NCBI GenBank assembly: GCA_019118845.1
Contig: DWYE01000041.1
Coordinates: forward strand, 1-64,000
Direction: 5' to 3'
Source of the DNA: Anaeromassilibacillus stercoravium
GTDB taxonomy: Bacteria; Bacillota; Clostridia; Oscillospirales; Acutalibacteraceae
Length of the DNA stretch: 64,000 bases
The translations under genes and the position numbers were made by a program. Below are positions 7,545-15,170 of this stretch, in pieces. The first letter of the stretch is position 1; each line of letters opens with the position of its first letter. Below the pieces are notes generated by a model. The model saw only the letters and a list, made by a program, of their open reading frames with translations, ran no database searches and was not told the DNA's origin.

Positions 7545-8681
7545 TTATTTTTTGACAGCCAAACTGGCCATGCCCTCGCGCACCCCTTCGATGAGGGCGT
7601 CCACGTCTTCCAGCGTATTAAACCGGGAAAAGCTGACCCGCAGGGCCGATTGAATCCGCTCTTTGGGCAGCTGCATGGCCTCCAACACCGGGCTCTGCTT
7701 CCCCTTGGAGCAGGCGGACCCGGACGACACGTAGACGCCCCGCGCCGCCAGGAAATGGAGCATGGTCTCCGCGCGGACCGCGCCCGCGCTGAAATTGACG
7801 ATATAGGGCAGCGCGTCCTCCGGCGAATTGAGCGCTACGCCGGGCAGCGCGCGCAATTTTTCCCGGCAGGCCGCGGCAAGCTCCTGCGCGTGCTTCAAGC
7901 TCTCGCCCACCGCCGGGAGCGCCTCCACCGCCGCGCCAAAACCGCCGATGGCGGGCAGCGCCTCCGTGCCGGGCCGTATCCCGCGCTCCTGCCCGCCCCC
8001 AAAGGAGTGCGGCTGAATCCGGATGCCCTTGCGCACATACAGCGCGCCCACGCCCTTGGGCCCGTGAATTTTGTGCGCGCTGATGCTCATCAGGTCGATC
8101 TTTTTCCGCTCCGGCTTGGTATCGAGCTTGCCAAACGCCTGCACCGCATCCACATGGAGCAGGGCCGGCGCTTTCTTCAGCGCGATGGCGCGCGCCGCCG
8201 CCTCAATGGGCAGGATGGTCCCCACCTCATTGTTGACCGCCATCATGCTGACCAGCGTGGTGTCGGGCCGGACCGCCTCCAGGACAGCCTCCGGCGCGAT
8301 ATGGCCCTCCCGGTCGGGCTGGAGCCAAGTGACCTCCCAGCCCTCCTTTTCCAGCTGGCGCACGGCGTTCGCCACGGACGGGTGCTCGATCTGCGTGGTG
8401 ACGATATGCATCCCCATGCGCTTCCGGGCATATGCGGCGCCAAAAATGGCCAGGTTGTTGCTCTCCGTCCCGCCGGAGGTAAAGAACACCTCTTCCTCCT
8501 TCGTGCCCAGCGCCGCAGCCACGCTCCGGCGCGCCTGGGTCATCGCTTGTTCCGCGCGAAAGCCCAATGCGTGCAGGGAGGAAGGGTTTCCGTAATTTTC
8601 CGTCATCAGCTCCATCACCTTGGCGGCCGCCGTCTCGCATACGCGGGTGGTGGAGGAATTGTCGAGATACACTTCGTTCAA
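7545..8681 (-). CDS. Cysteine desulfurase, NifZ/IscS-like
   Basis: A 378-residue class V PLP-dependent enzyme that removes sulfur from cysteine. The PLP lysine is in SISAHKIHGPKGVGALY, the cofactor-contacting residues in TSGGTESNNLAIFG, and the active-site cysteine in the loop SSGSACSKGKQSP near residue 320. The start is TTG at 8681, with GGAGG about 11 bases upstream. As first gene of the operon with thiI directly behind, its main role is probably sulfur supply for tRNA thiolation (the nifZ-thiI arrangement of B. subtilis). No iscU-type scaffold is nearby, which argues against a general Fe-S role. Confidence 0.93.
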   Translation of the reverse strand: MNEVYLDNSSTTRVCETAAAKVMELMTENYGNPSSLHALGFRAEQAMTQARRSVAAALGTKEEEVFFTSGGTESNNLAIFGAAYARKRMGMHIVTTQIEHPSVANAVRQLEKEGWEVTWLQPDREGHIAPEAVLEAVRPDTTLVSMMAVNNEVGTILPIEAAARAIALKKAPALLHVDAVQAFGKLDTKPERKKIDLMSISAHKIHGPKGVGALYVRKGIRIQPHSFGGGQERGIRPGTEALPAIGGFGAAVEALPAVGESLKHAQELAAACREKLRALPGVALNSPEDALPYIVNFSAGAVRAETMLHFLAARGVYVSSGSACSKGKQSPVLEAMQLPKERIQSALRVSFSRFNTLEDVDALIEGVREGMASLAVKK

Positions 8682-8718
8682 GGGGCAGGACCTCCGATAT
8701 GTCTATTCATAAGTCCCT

Positions 8719-8747
8719 ATTATACACCATCCCGGCAGTCTGGGCAA
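8719..8747 (-). promoter_or_regulatory. Promoter of the desulfurase-thiI-cinA operon
   Basis: On the minus strand, TTGCCC, a 17-base spacer and a perfect TATAAT lie about 40 bases before the TTG start codon. Confidence 0.7.
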
Positions 8748-8756
8748 CGCGCGCCA

Positions 8757-8784
8757 TTGCAATTTTGGATTTTCTGTTTATAAT
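8757..8784 (+). promoter_or_regulatory. Promoter of the Fur-family gene
   Basis: TTGCAA, a 16-base spacer and TATAAT on the plus strand. It is divergent from the desulfurase promoter and would start transcription near 8791, making the folded element at 8809-8889 part of the 5' leader. Confidence 0.65.
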
Positions 8785-8808
8785 AAGAAGCAGCGAATCC
8801 AGAGAAAA

Positions 8809-8889
8809 CGGGGACACCCCCCGGCCTTTTGCCGGGGGTTCCGGCGCACGCCGGAACGCTGGCGCGGCAACGCGCCAGCTGCGTCCCCG
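8809..8889 (+). ncRNA. Cloverleaf-like structured 5' leader, four-way junction
   Basis: Four perfectly paired stems nest in 81 bases. The closing stem is CGGGGAC/GTCCCCG (8809-8815 with 8883-8889). Hairpin 1 is CCCCCGGC/GCCGGGGG (8818-8825, 8831-8838). Hairpin 2 is TTCCGGCG/CGCCGGAA (8839-8846, 8849-8856). Hairpin 3 is GCTGGCGCG/CGCGCCAGC (8858-8866, 8871-8879), closed by a GCAA (GNRA) tetraloop. Junction linkers are only 0-3 bases. It lies between a good promoter and the ribosome binding site of the Fur-family gene. I know no riboswitch class with this layout. The four-way NiCo class has longer conserved junction strands. A mobile palindromic repeat is the main alternative. Confidence 0.55.
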
Positions 8890-8926
8890 CCCTCCCGTTC
8901 CATCCAATCTTGAAAGGAGCGCCGCT

Positions 8927-9337
8927 ATGAAAAACACCAAACAACGCGAAGCCATGCTGTGCGTCCTGCGCCAGAGCACCGACCCGCTGAGTGCGGAGGA
9001 CATCTTTGCACAGATGAAGGCGGCGTTTCCATCCCTGGCGCTGTCCACCATCTACCGCAACCTGGAGCGCTTCGCCGCGGACGCGCTGGTCGAACGCAGC
9101 GACTTTGGCGACGGCGTGGTGCGGTATTCGCTGGCGCGGGAGCAGCACGGCCATTACCTGGTCTGTACCGGATGCCACGCCAAAATCAAGCTCTGCGACT
9201 GCCCGCTCTCCGGCATGGAGCGGACCATCGCGGAGGAGACCGGCTTCACCGTGGAAAGCCACACATTGACGATCTACGGCAAATGCCCGAAATGCGCCAA
9301 AAAGCCGGAGACAGGAGGGACGTCCCATGGAATTTGA
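8927..9337 (+). CDS. Fur-family metal-dependent transcriptional regulator
   Basis: A 136-residue Fur/Zur/PerR-type repressor. Residues 1-75 form the winged helix (TKQREAMLCVLRQSTDPLSAED, then ALSTIYRNLERFAADALVER). The C-terminal dimerisation part carries the metal-site elements HGHYLVCTGCHAKIKLCDC and a final CPKC, which would hold structural zinc. The metal sensed (Fe, Zn, Mn or peroxide) cannot be decided from the sequence. The start at 8927 follows GAAAGGAG by 7 bases. The 5' leader is unusually structured, which suggests post-transcriptional control. Its end overlaps the GNAT gene by 11 bases, so the two are co-translated. Confidence 0.93.
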   Translation: MKNTKQREAMLCVLRQSTDPLSAEDIFAQMKAAFPSLALSTIYRNLERFAADALVERSDFGDGVVRYSLAREQHGHYLVCTGCHAKIKLCDCPLSGMERTIAEETGFTVESHTLTIYGKCPKCAKKPETGGTSHGI

Positions 9338-9896
9338 ACTGCGCCCCTGGCGGATGGAGGACGCCGAAACGATCGCCCGCTACGCCAACAACCCCAAAAT
9401 CGCCGCCAACCTGCGCGACGCCTTCCCCCACCCCTATACCCAGCGGGATGCGGAAACGTTTATCCAAAGCTGCCTGGACGCGGACCCCGCCCGGTGCTGC
9501 TTCCGCGCGATCGCGGTGAATGGGGAGGCGGTTGGCAGCATCAGCCTTTCCATCGGAGAGGATATTTCCTCTAAATCGGCGGAGCTCGGCTACTGGCTTG
9601 CGGAGCCGTACTGGGGGCAGGGGATTATGCCGGAGGCAGTCCGGCAGATCTGCGGCTTTGCCTTCCAAACCTATGGCCTTGCGCGCATCTTCGCTGTGCC
9701 GTTCGCCTATAACCTCGCCTCCCGCCGCGTCTTGGAAAAGGCAGGATTCCAGCAGGAAGGTCTTATGCGGAACAGCGTCTACAAGCGCGGCATGCTCTAC
9801 GATTCCTATTTATATGCGCGGACGAGCCAAGACGGACCCGCGCATGATCCAGACCGGACCGACCGGGAAGAGCATGCTTCCGGCAGGCTGAAATGA
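9327..9896 (+). CDS. GNAT-family N-acetyltransferase, RimJ/RimL type
   Basis: A 189-residue acetyl-CoA-dependent acetyltransferase of the RimJ/RimL group, which acetylates protein N-termini or small amines. The acetyl-CoA site is in the stretch ELGYWLAEPYWGQGIMPEAV (about residues 89-108). The C-terminal signature YNLASRRVLEKAGFQQEGLM is typical of this subgroup. The last 25 residues are hydrophilic and probably disordered. The ATG at 9327 lies inside the end of the Fur-family gene, with AGGAGGG just upstream, so expression is coupled. The substrate is unknown. Confidence 0.9.
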   Translation: MEFELRPWRMEDAETIARYANNPKIAANLRDAFPHPYTQRDAETFIQSCLDADPARCCFRAIAVNGEAVGSISLSIGEDISSKSAELGYWLAEPYWGQGIMPEAVRQICGFAFQTYGLARIFAVPFAYNLASRRVLEKAGFQQEGLMRNSVYKRGMLYDSYLYARTSQDGPAHDPDRTDREEHASGRLK

Positions 9897-9925
9897 GGTC
9901 AGCCTGCTCACAGGTTTTGTAATAT
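9883..9925 (+). terminator. Hairpin at the end of the GNAT gene
   Basis: Perfect 9-bp stem GCAGGCTGA/TCAGCCTGC (9883-9891 with 9899-9907) overlapping the stop codon, followed within 6 bases by GGTTTTGTAATATTTTT. Termination is plausible but the U-run is interrupted. Confidence 0.55.
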
Positions 9926-9979
9926 TTTTAAGGCAGAGCGGCAAATCGGATTTTTATGATGGCGGGGAGAAAACATCGT

Positions 9980-10093
9980 ATGGTCGATTTTATGATTGAT
10001 TTTATCGCAGAGTTTATAGCGAGTCTGATCGAATGGCTGGCAACGCCTTGGGTGGATAAGATGAATAAAAAATGGAAACGCAGAAAAAAATAG
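9980..10093 (+). CDS. Small amphipathic, probably membrane-associated protein (37 aa)
   Basis: A reading frame of 37 codons with GGGGAG about 10 bases upstream. It encodes a hydrophobic stretch (MVDFMIDFIAEFIASLIEWL) that would form one helix with acidic residues on one face. It then continues with TPWVDKMNKKWKRRKK, a strongly basic tail. A longer frame from ATG 9956 is possible. The layout, one hydrophobic helix plus a polybasic C-terminus, resembles small membrane peptides and type I toxins. It stands alone between two hairpins (9883 and 10141). I do not recognise the family. Coding status is supported by composition and the ribosome binding site only. Confidence 0.5.
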   Translation: MVDFMIDFIAEFIASLIEWLATPWVDKMNKKWKRRKK

Positions 10094-10140
10094 GTGGATT
10101 TCCATGACCAAGCGTACACCGTGAAAATCCATCACGACGC

Positions 10141-10177
10141 GGAAGGGAGGCCGAAGCATATTCGCCTTCCCTTTTTC
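10141..10177 (+). terminator. Terminator after the 37-aa ORF
   Basis: Stem GGAAGG/CCTTCC (10141-10146 with 10165-10170) followed by CTTTTTC. About 50 bases upstream lies another inverted repeat, TGGATTT/AAATCCA. Confidence 0.65.
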
Positions 10178-10335
10178 TATGCGCATAGGCAGAAAGGCGC
10201 GGCTTTCCAGGGCCAAGGGAGAAAGCCTGTGAGAAATTGACTTTGCGATAAAGATGGAGCGCCGTTTGACCGCACCAAATAAATCCATCTATACTTGGGT
10301 ATGGATTTTAGTCCCCAGGAACACAAACTGGAATG

Positions 10336-10389
10336 AAGAAAAAAACAAACGGCTGCTGTCCGGAGGATTCCCCCAAAACAGCAGCCGTT
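10336..10389 (-). terminator. Terminator of the glycosyltransferase operon
   Basis: Perfect 12-bp stem AACGGCTGCTGT/ACAGCAGCCGTT (10348-10359 with 10378-10389). Read leftward it is followed by TGTTTTTTTCTTC, a strong U-tract. Between this and 10177 I see no supported gene. Confidence 0.85.
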
Positions 10390-10495
10390 GCTTTCTGTTG
10401 CGTTATGAACGTCCCTACAATGCCGTGCCAGACGCTGCTGGCAAGAGGTACGCCCGAGCGGGCAAGCCACGCCGGATGGCGTTCCAACCCGTTCC

Positions 10496-10690
10496 CTATC
10501 GTTTTGTGGATGCATCGTTCCCTGTAGCGCGGACGCTTTTATAGATCATGTAGGCAATAAAGGCCAGCAATACCGCGTCCAGGCCGATCATCGGGCCATT
10601 CCCGTCCATGATCTCAAACACCATCAGCACCAGGACGGCGATCCCTAAGATGCAGTAGCCCAACAGGCCGATTCGAAATTTTGGTTTCAA
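10496..10690 (-). CDS. Small membrane protein with two transmembrane helices (64 aa)
   Basis: The protein starts at TTG 10690, which overlaps the TGA stop of the upstream glycosyltransferase gene (TTGA), with GAGGGAG 5 bases before it. It has two hydrophobic helices at about residues 7-27 and 34-50, and ends in a short polar tail. No family is recognised. The stop/start overlap implies coupled translation with the glycosyltransferase, so it may be a membrane anchor or accessory of those enzymes (inference). Confidence 0.65.
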   Translation of the reverse strand: MKPKFRIGLLGYCILGIAVLVLMVFEIMDGNGPMIGLDAVLLAFIAYMIYKSVRATGNDASTKR

Positions 10691-11817
10691 GTTGACTCCC
10701 TCTTCCCATTCGTTAATTCCTGTAGCAAAGACAGGATGTTTTGACAGCAATCCGATTTATCGAACGCTTTGCACGCGGCGCGCATATCCGCCAAGCGGCG
10801 CGGGTCCTGCAAGAGGGACCGCACCATAAACGCACAGCTCGCCCCGCTCTTGAGGCGGACGCCCATCCCGTGCGCCTGCAAAAACTGGGCGTTGTCCTCC
10901 TCCTGGCCCGGGATCGCGTCGAAGACGGCCATCGGCAGCCCGCTGGCCAGCGCCTCCGAGACGGTCAGCCCGCCGGGCTTGGTGATGAGCAGGTCGGATG
11001 CGTGCATATACTTCTGTACTTCGGTGGTAAACTCGACCAGGTGGGTCGGCTTGGAGCTGTTTGGCAGCTCCTTTTGGAACGCCTCGTAAAGCGTTTTATT
11101 CTTTCCGGTGATGACGATCACCTGGAACGCCGTGCCCAGCGTCGAAATGTCGCGGTACACGCGGAGGATGTTTTTCACGCCGAAGCTGCCCGCCATAATC
11201 AAAACCGTGGGCAGCTCGGGGGATAGGTTCATCCCGCGCAGCAGCGAAGCGCGGTCTTCCTCCTGGTAAAACGCCTCGAAGATTGGAATGCCAAAGGTAT
11301 GGATTTTTTCCTTGGGCGCGCCCATCCGGACAAATGCATCCCGGAGCCCGTCCTCCGCCACCACATAGGCGTCCACCTCCGGCGCCAGCCACGCCATATG
11401 CGGGCCGTAATCCGTCACCACGTTCACCAGCGGGGCGCTGACCAGCCCCTTCTCTTTCAGGCGCGAGACCATCTGCCCGGCAAAATGGTATGTATCCAGG
11501 ATGACGTCGGGCCGGAACTCCTCGATCAAGGGCAGGAGCTTCCGGGCGAGCATCCCGTTTACCCGCGGCAGCAGGGCGGCGAATTTGGTGTCGCGGTTGG
11601 TGCTGCGGTACAGCGTTCCAAAAATCTGCGGGGCATGCTTGGCGGAAAACTTATATCCGTCGCAGCAAAGCGCGTTCACCGCGCGCCCCACATGCCGGAG
11701 CGCGTCCTCCACGCGCACCTCTGCGCCCGGCAGGTGCTCGCGGAAATAGGCCTCCATCGCCTGCGCCGCGCGCTTATGGCCACCGCCCGCCGAGGCGTAT
11801 AGCAACAAGATTCTCAT
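10687..11817 (-). CDS. MGDG-synthase-like glycosyltransferase (GT28), copy 2
   Basis: A 376-residue protein of the MGDG synthase/UgtP group. These enzymes transfer a sugar from a UDP-sugar to diacylglycerol at the inner leaflet of the membrane, giving glycolipids or teichoic-acid anchors. The N-terminal motif LLYASAGGGHKRAAQAM begins the MGDG_synth domain. The nucleotide-sugar site is the C-terminal stretch SDLLITKPGGLTVSEALASG followed by PGQEEDNAQF. It is a paralogue of the next gene upstream and overlaps it by 4 bases (ATGA). The sugar and acceptor are not known. Confidence 0.87.
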   Translation of the reverse strand: MRILLLYASAGGGHKRAAQAMEAYFREHLPGAEVRVEDALRHVGRAVNALCCDGYKFSAKHAPQIFGTLYRSTNRDTKFAALLPRVNGMLARKLLPLIEEFRPDVILDTYHFAGQMVSRLKEKGLVSAPLVNVVTDYGPHMAWLAPEVDAYVVAEDGLRDAFVRMGAPKEKIHTFGIPIFEAFYQEEDRASLLRGMNLSPELPTVLIMAGSFGVKNILRVYRDISTLGTAFQVIVITGKNKTLYEAFQKELPNSSKPTHLVEFTTEVQKYMHASDLLITKPGGLTVSEALASGLPMAVFDAIPGQEEDNAQFLQAHGMGVRLKSGASCAFMVRSLLQDPRRLADMRAACKAFDKSDCCQNILSLLQELTNGKREST

Positions 11818-12941
11818 AGCGCTTTCTCCTTTCCTGTGAGCGAGCGGATGAGCCAGAGGATGTTTTCCCCCGATTTGGATTTGTCAAAGCGCTCGCACGA
11901 AGAACGCATGTCCTCCAACCGGCGGTTGTCCGCCAAAACAATGCGGATGGTCTTGCCGCAGCTCTCCCCAGCCCGGATGCGCACCGCCATATTGTGGGAG
12001 AGCAGGAACTGTGCGTTGTCCTCCTCCTGCCCCGGGATCGCGTCGAACACCGCCAGGGGGATGTCGCACGCCAGCGCCTCGGAAACCGTCAACCCGCCGG
12101 GTTTTGTCACCAGCAGGTCCGCGGCGTGCATGTATTTTTCCACCTCATCCGTGAAATAGATCAACTTCGTCCGGCGCTTGCTCTTGGCCAGCTCCACGGC
12201 AAACGCCTCATAGAGCTTTTGATTTTTGCCCGTGATCACAATGATCTGAAACACAATGTCCTGCGCCGCGATCTCCCGGTAAATATCCATAATACCCGAC
12301 ACCCCAAAGCTGCCCGCCATGAATAAGATGGTGGGCACGCCCGGTTCCAGCCCCATCTCCTGGAGCAGCGCGGCCTTGTTTTCCTTGCTGAAAAACACAT
12401 TGTCCACCGGGATGCCGAACGGGTAGATGATGTCCCGTGGGGCGCCCATCTCCACCATCTCGGGGAGCATGTCCTCATTGCTCACCACATAGGCGTCCAC
12501 CCGCGGCGCAATCCAGGCGCGGTGCGGGCCGTAGTCCGTCATCAGGCAGATCAGCGGCGCCTGCACCAACCCCTTTTCCTTTAAATGGGAGATCATCTCC
12601 GTGGCAAAGGGGTGGGTGGATAGGATCAGATCCGGCTCCTGTTCCCGAAGCATGGGCAGCAGGCGCAGGCCGAGAAGCCCGCTGAAGTGCGTCATCAGCG
12701 TGTTGAGCACGCTTTCTTCGTTTGTTGCGCGGTATAGTTGTCCAAAGACCTTTGGCGTTTTGGTCGCCAGGAAGCGGTAACCGTCGCAGCACGTTTTATC
12801 CAACAGGGACCCCACACACTTGAGCGCATCCACCACCTCGACGCGCCAGGACGGTTCATACTCCCGCAGGCATGTCTGTACCGCCCGGGCGGCGCGCAGA
12901 TGCCCCCCTCCCGTTGCGGCAGATAGAATCAATACCTTCAC
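11814..12941 (-). CDS. MGDG-synthase-like glycosyltransferase (GT28), copy 1
   Basis: A 375-residue paralogue of the downstream gene. They share the N-terminal GGGH motif, LCCDGYKF/TCCDGYRF, VTDYGPH/MTDYGPH, MAGSFGV, VIVITGKN and TKPGGLTVSEALA. The start is GTG at 12941, preceded by AAGGAGGG. As first gene of the operon it lies behind a clear promoter. A tandem pair suggests either successive sugar additions making a diglycosyl-diacylglycerol or enzymes for two sugars. In B. subtilis a single processive UgtP does this job (comparison from family knowledge). Confidence 0.87.
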   Translation of the reverse strand: MKVLILSAATGGGHLRAARAVQTCLREYEPSWRVEVVDALKCVGSLLDKTCCDGYRFLATKTPKVFGQLYRATNEESVLNTLMTHFSGLLGLRLLPMLREQEPDLILSTHPFATEMISHLKEKGLVQAPLICLMTDYGPHRAWIAPRVDAYVVSNEDMLPEMVEMGAPRDIIYPFGIPVDNVFFSKENKAALLQEMGLEPGVPTILFMAGSFGVSGIMDIYREIAAQDIVFQIIVITGKNQKLYEAFAVELAKSKRRTKLIYFTDEVEKYMHAADLLVTKPGGLTVSEALACDIPLAVFDAIPGQEEDNAQFLLSHNMAVRIRAGESCGKTIRIVLADNRRLEDMRSSCERFDKSKSGENILWLIRSLTGKEKAL

Positions 12942-13027
12942 AAAGACCCTCCTTTGGCATTGGAAAAATCCTTTTTCCGCAAATTTATCCTGCCTTGGAC
13001 GATTTCGACAACTCTTTTGATTTCATT

Positions 13028-13055
13028 ATTATATCATATATTCAGGGCGATTCAA
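13028..13055 (-). promoter_or_regulatory. Promoter of the glycosyltransferase operon
   Basis: Leftward TTGAAT, 16-base spacer, TATAAT, about 85 bases before the GTG start. The rest of the 12942-13349 gap holds nothing else I can support besides the opposite promoter. Confidence 0.6.
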
Positions 13056-13232
13056 CACGAACCACGAAATCTTCTCCATCCGCTACAAAAGGAGGCATCC
13101 TTGGAAAGGGCCGCTTGCAAAAATATCCCGATATCTCTGCGCTACCCCTTAAAAAACAACGATTATGCCCGTAAAAAGGCAAATGGCAAGTAAACCGCCA
13201 GGAATTGGCGTGATTAATGATAAAGCTGTAAC

Positions 13233-13261
13233 TTTACTTTTATTCAAAAAAGTTATATCAT
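13233..13261 (+). promoter_or_regulatory. Promoter of the VanW-domain gene
   Basis: TTTACT, 17-base spacer, TATCAT, about 90 bases before the ATG at 13350. Confidence 0.5.
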
Positions 13262-13349
13262 ACTATTAAATCCGCAGGATTGAGTGGCGGCGTATGCAAA
13301 AAATAGCGGCGGCCCGCAAGGGCCTGTGATAGAGATAGGGAGGCACCAA

Positions 13350-15122
13350 ATGAGCGGCAAAAGATATTACAGACAGCAAGACAGCGGACGCGATATCTAT
13401 TCTGGTGCGTCCAAGACAAACCATAAACGGCTATGGATCATCGGGGGCTGTGTTCTGGCAGCCGTCGTGGTGGTCTGTGCAGTCGGCGCCGGCATTAAAA
13501 TGCTCGGTGACCCACAGGTTTCCTCCGAGGAACCAGGCGTGGAACAAACGGCGGAGCGCACCACTTTCCCGAAAGGGATTGTGGTCGAGGGGATTGACCT
13601 CGAGGGCATGACCCTGGAGGAGGCCACCGCTGCGGTCAAGGCCGTGGAACCGTCCTTGAGCACCTGCAACATCACCCTCACCTCCGGCGATAAGAGCTGG
13701 ACATTGACCAACTCCAATTTTACCTACACATACAATACGGATGAGGTGCTGCAAGAGGCCTTCGAATACGGCAAACAGGCCGGCGAAGATCTTCTCTCCT
13801 CATTGGAGACGCAGCCCAAAACATATGAGATCACCGCAACGCCCGACACCACCAACCTCAAGGAAACCTTGACCACGCTCACCCAGGAGGTCAACCAGGC
13901 GGCAAAGGACGCCACCGTTAAATCGTTCGACGCTGCGAGCGAAACCTTTACGTTTGAAGAGGGGCAGAACGGCGTAACGGTCAATATCGACGAACTTACC
14001 CAGCAGGTCGAAGCCCTGCTACAGGAAGGCGGGACCGGCACGGTCGAAGTGCCTGTCACCGAAACAGCATACCAGGTGTCCGCAGCAGACCTCAAAGCCA
14101 ATATGAAAAAGCTGGGTACCTACAGCACCGTGTCCACCAACACCAGCAACGGGAACACCAACATGCGGCTCGCGTTGGAAGCGGTCAACGGCACCTGCAT
14201 CCCGGCGGGCGGCACCTTTGACTACTGGCAGGTGGTCGGGAATACGACCCCTGAAAAGGGATATAAGCAGGCGAACGCCATCATCAACGGCAAGTTTGTC
14301 CCGTCCTATGGCGGCGGCGTCTGCCAGACGAGCACCACCATCTATGGCGCCGCCCTGCGGTCCGCCATGGAGATTGTGCAGCGCTCCTCCCACTCGATCA
14401 AGGCGACGTATTGCCCCATTGGGCAGGATGCGGCGGTCAGCTATCCAGATTTAAACTTCTCGTTTAAAAACCCCACAAATTACCCTGTGTATATTTCCGC
14501 GGGCATGAGCGGAAAAACATTGACTGTCACCATGTATGGGTATCAATCTCCGGACTATGATACCATTGAGATTACCTCCCAGTTGACGGAAACCATCCAG
14601 CCCGATTCCACGCCAAAGTACACTGTGGACAATTCCATGGCAAAAGGGACGATGCACTACGACGCCGCGCCGCGGGAAGGATACCGCGCCAGCGCACAGC
14701 GCATTTATTACAAAAACGGCCAGGTGGTAAAGACCGAAAAACTTCCGAATTCGTATTACCGCCCTGCGCCGGCCTATTATTCCATCGGGCCGGACACCGA
14801 CCCGGCAACGGCCGTCCTGGTGGATTATACCGGCAAGCCGGTCAACGGCACGGCTTCCAACAGCGAGACGCCATCTTCGTCAACGCCGGAAACCACCACG
14901 CCGCCTGCTTCCTCCACGCCGGAGACCACCACACCGCCTGCGACCAACAGCGAACCGGAAACCACTACGCCGCCCACAACGGAGCAGCCGGCAGATTCCT
15001 CTTCGGAACAGCCGCCCGCCACAACGGATGGGACGGTGGTCCCCACCGTGCCGGACAGCGGCGCCGAAACCTCGGCCGATGTGCAGCCGGACCCGGAAGC
15101 GCCCATCACACCCGTCGGCTAA
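13350..15122 (+). CDS. VanW-domain membrane-anchored envelope protein
   Basis: A 590-residue protein with a basic N-terminus and one membrane anchor at about residues 30-52 (LWIIGGCVLAAVVVVCAVGA). Outside the membrane lies a region of the YoaR/peptidoglycan-binding-4 type (about 75-250), followed by the VanW domain (about 250-400; NMRLALEAVNGTCIPAGGTF, YGGGVCQTSTTIYGAA). The last 90 residues are a Thr/Pro/Ser/Glu-rich repeat (ETTTPPA units), like a wall-spanning linker. Family knowledge: VanW proteins accompany glycopeptide-resistance loci but are common in non-resistant Clostridia, and their biochemical role is unknown. The start at 13350 is preferred because of GGGAGG 6 bases upstream. Confidence 0.88.
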   Translation: MSGKRYYRQQDSGRDIYSGASKTNHKRLWIIGGCVLAAVVVVCAVGAGIKMLGDPQVSSEEPGVEQTAERTTFPKGIVVEGIDLEGMTLEEATAAVKAVEPSLSTCNITLTSGDKSWTLTNSNFTYTYNTDEVLQEAFEYGKQAGEDLLSSLETQPKTYEITATPDTTNLKETLTTLTQEVNQAAKDATVKSFDAASETFTFEEGQNGVTVNIDELTQQVEALLQEGGTGTVEVPVTETAYQVSAADLKANMKKLGTYSTVSTNTSNGNTNMRLALEAVNGTCIPAGGTFDYWQVVGNTTPEKGYKQANAIINGKFVPSYGGGVCQTSTTIYGAALRSAMEIVQRSSHSIKATYCPIGQDAAVSYPDLNFSFKNPTNYPVYISAGMSGKTLTVTMYGYQSPDYDTIEITSQLTETIQPDSTPKYTVDNSMAKGTMHYDAAPREGYRASAQRIYYKNGQVVKTEKLPNSYYRPAPAYYSIGPDTDPATAVLVDYTGKPVNGTASNSETPSSSTPETTTPPASSTPETTTPPATNSEPETTTPPTTEQPADSSSEQPPATTDGTVVPTVPDSGAETSADVQPDPEAPITPVG

Positions 15123-15170
15123 TCCCGTACGGGGTAACCTGAAATCAAAGAAAGGAGGCCTGTCTGAAAG

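Noticed and set aside
8809..8889. NiCo (four-way junction) riboswitch or tRNA as explanation of the cloverleaf
   Set aside because: The junction strands are too short and lack the conserved bases of the NiCo class. The arm lengths, loops and absence of a T-loop rule out a tRNA.
13350..15122. VanW and VanY-like genes as a vancomycin-resistance cluster
   Set aside because: There are no vanH, vanA/B/D, vanX or vanS/R genes, and the two genes are 17 kb apart. Such domains are common in susceptible Clostridia.
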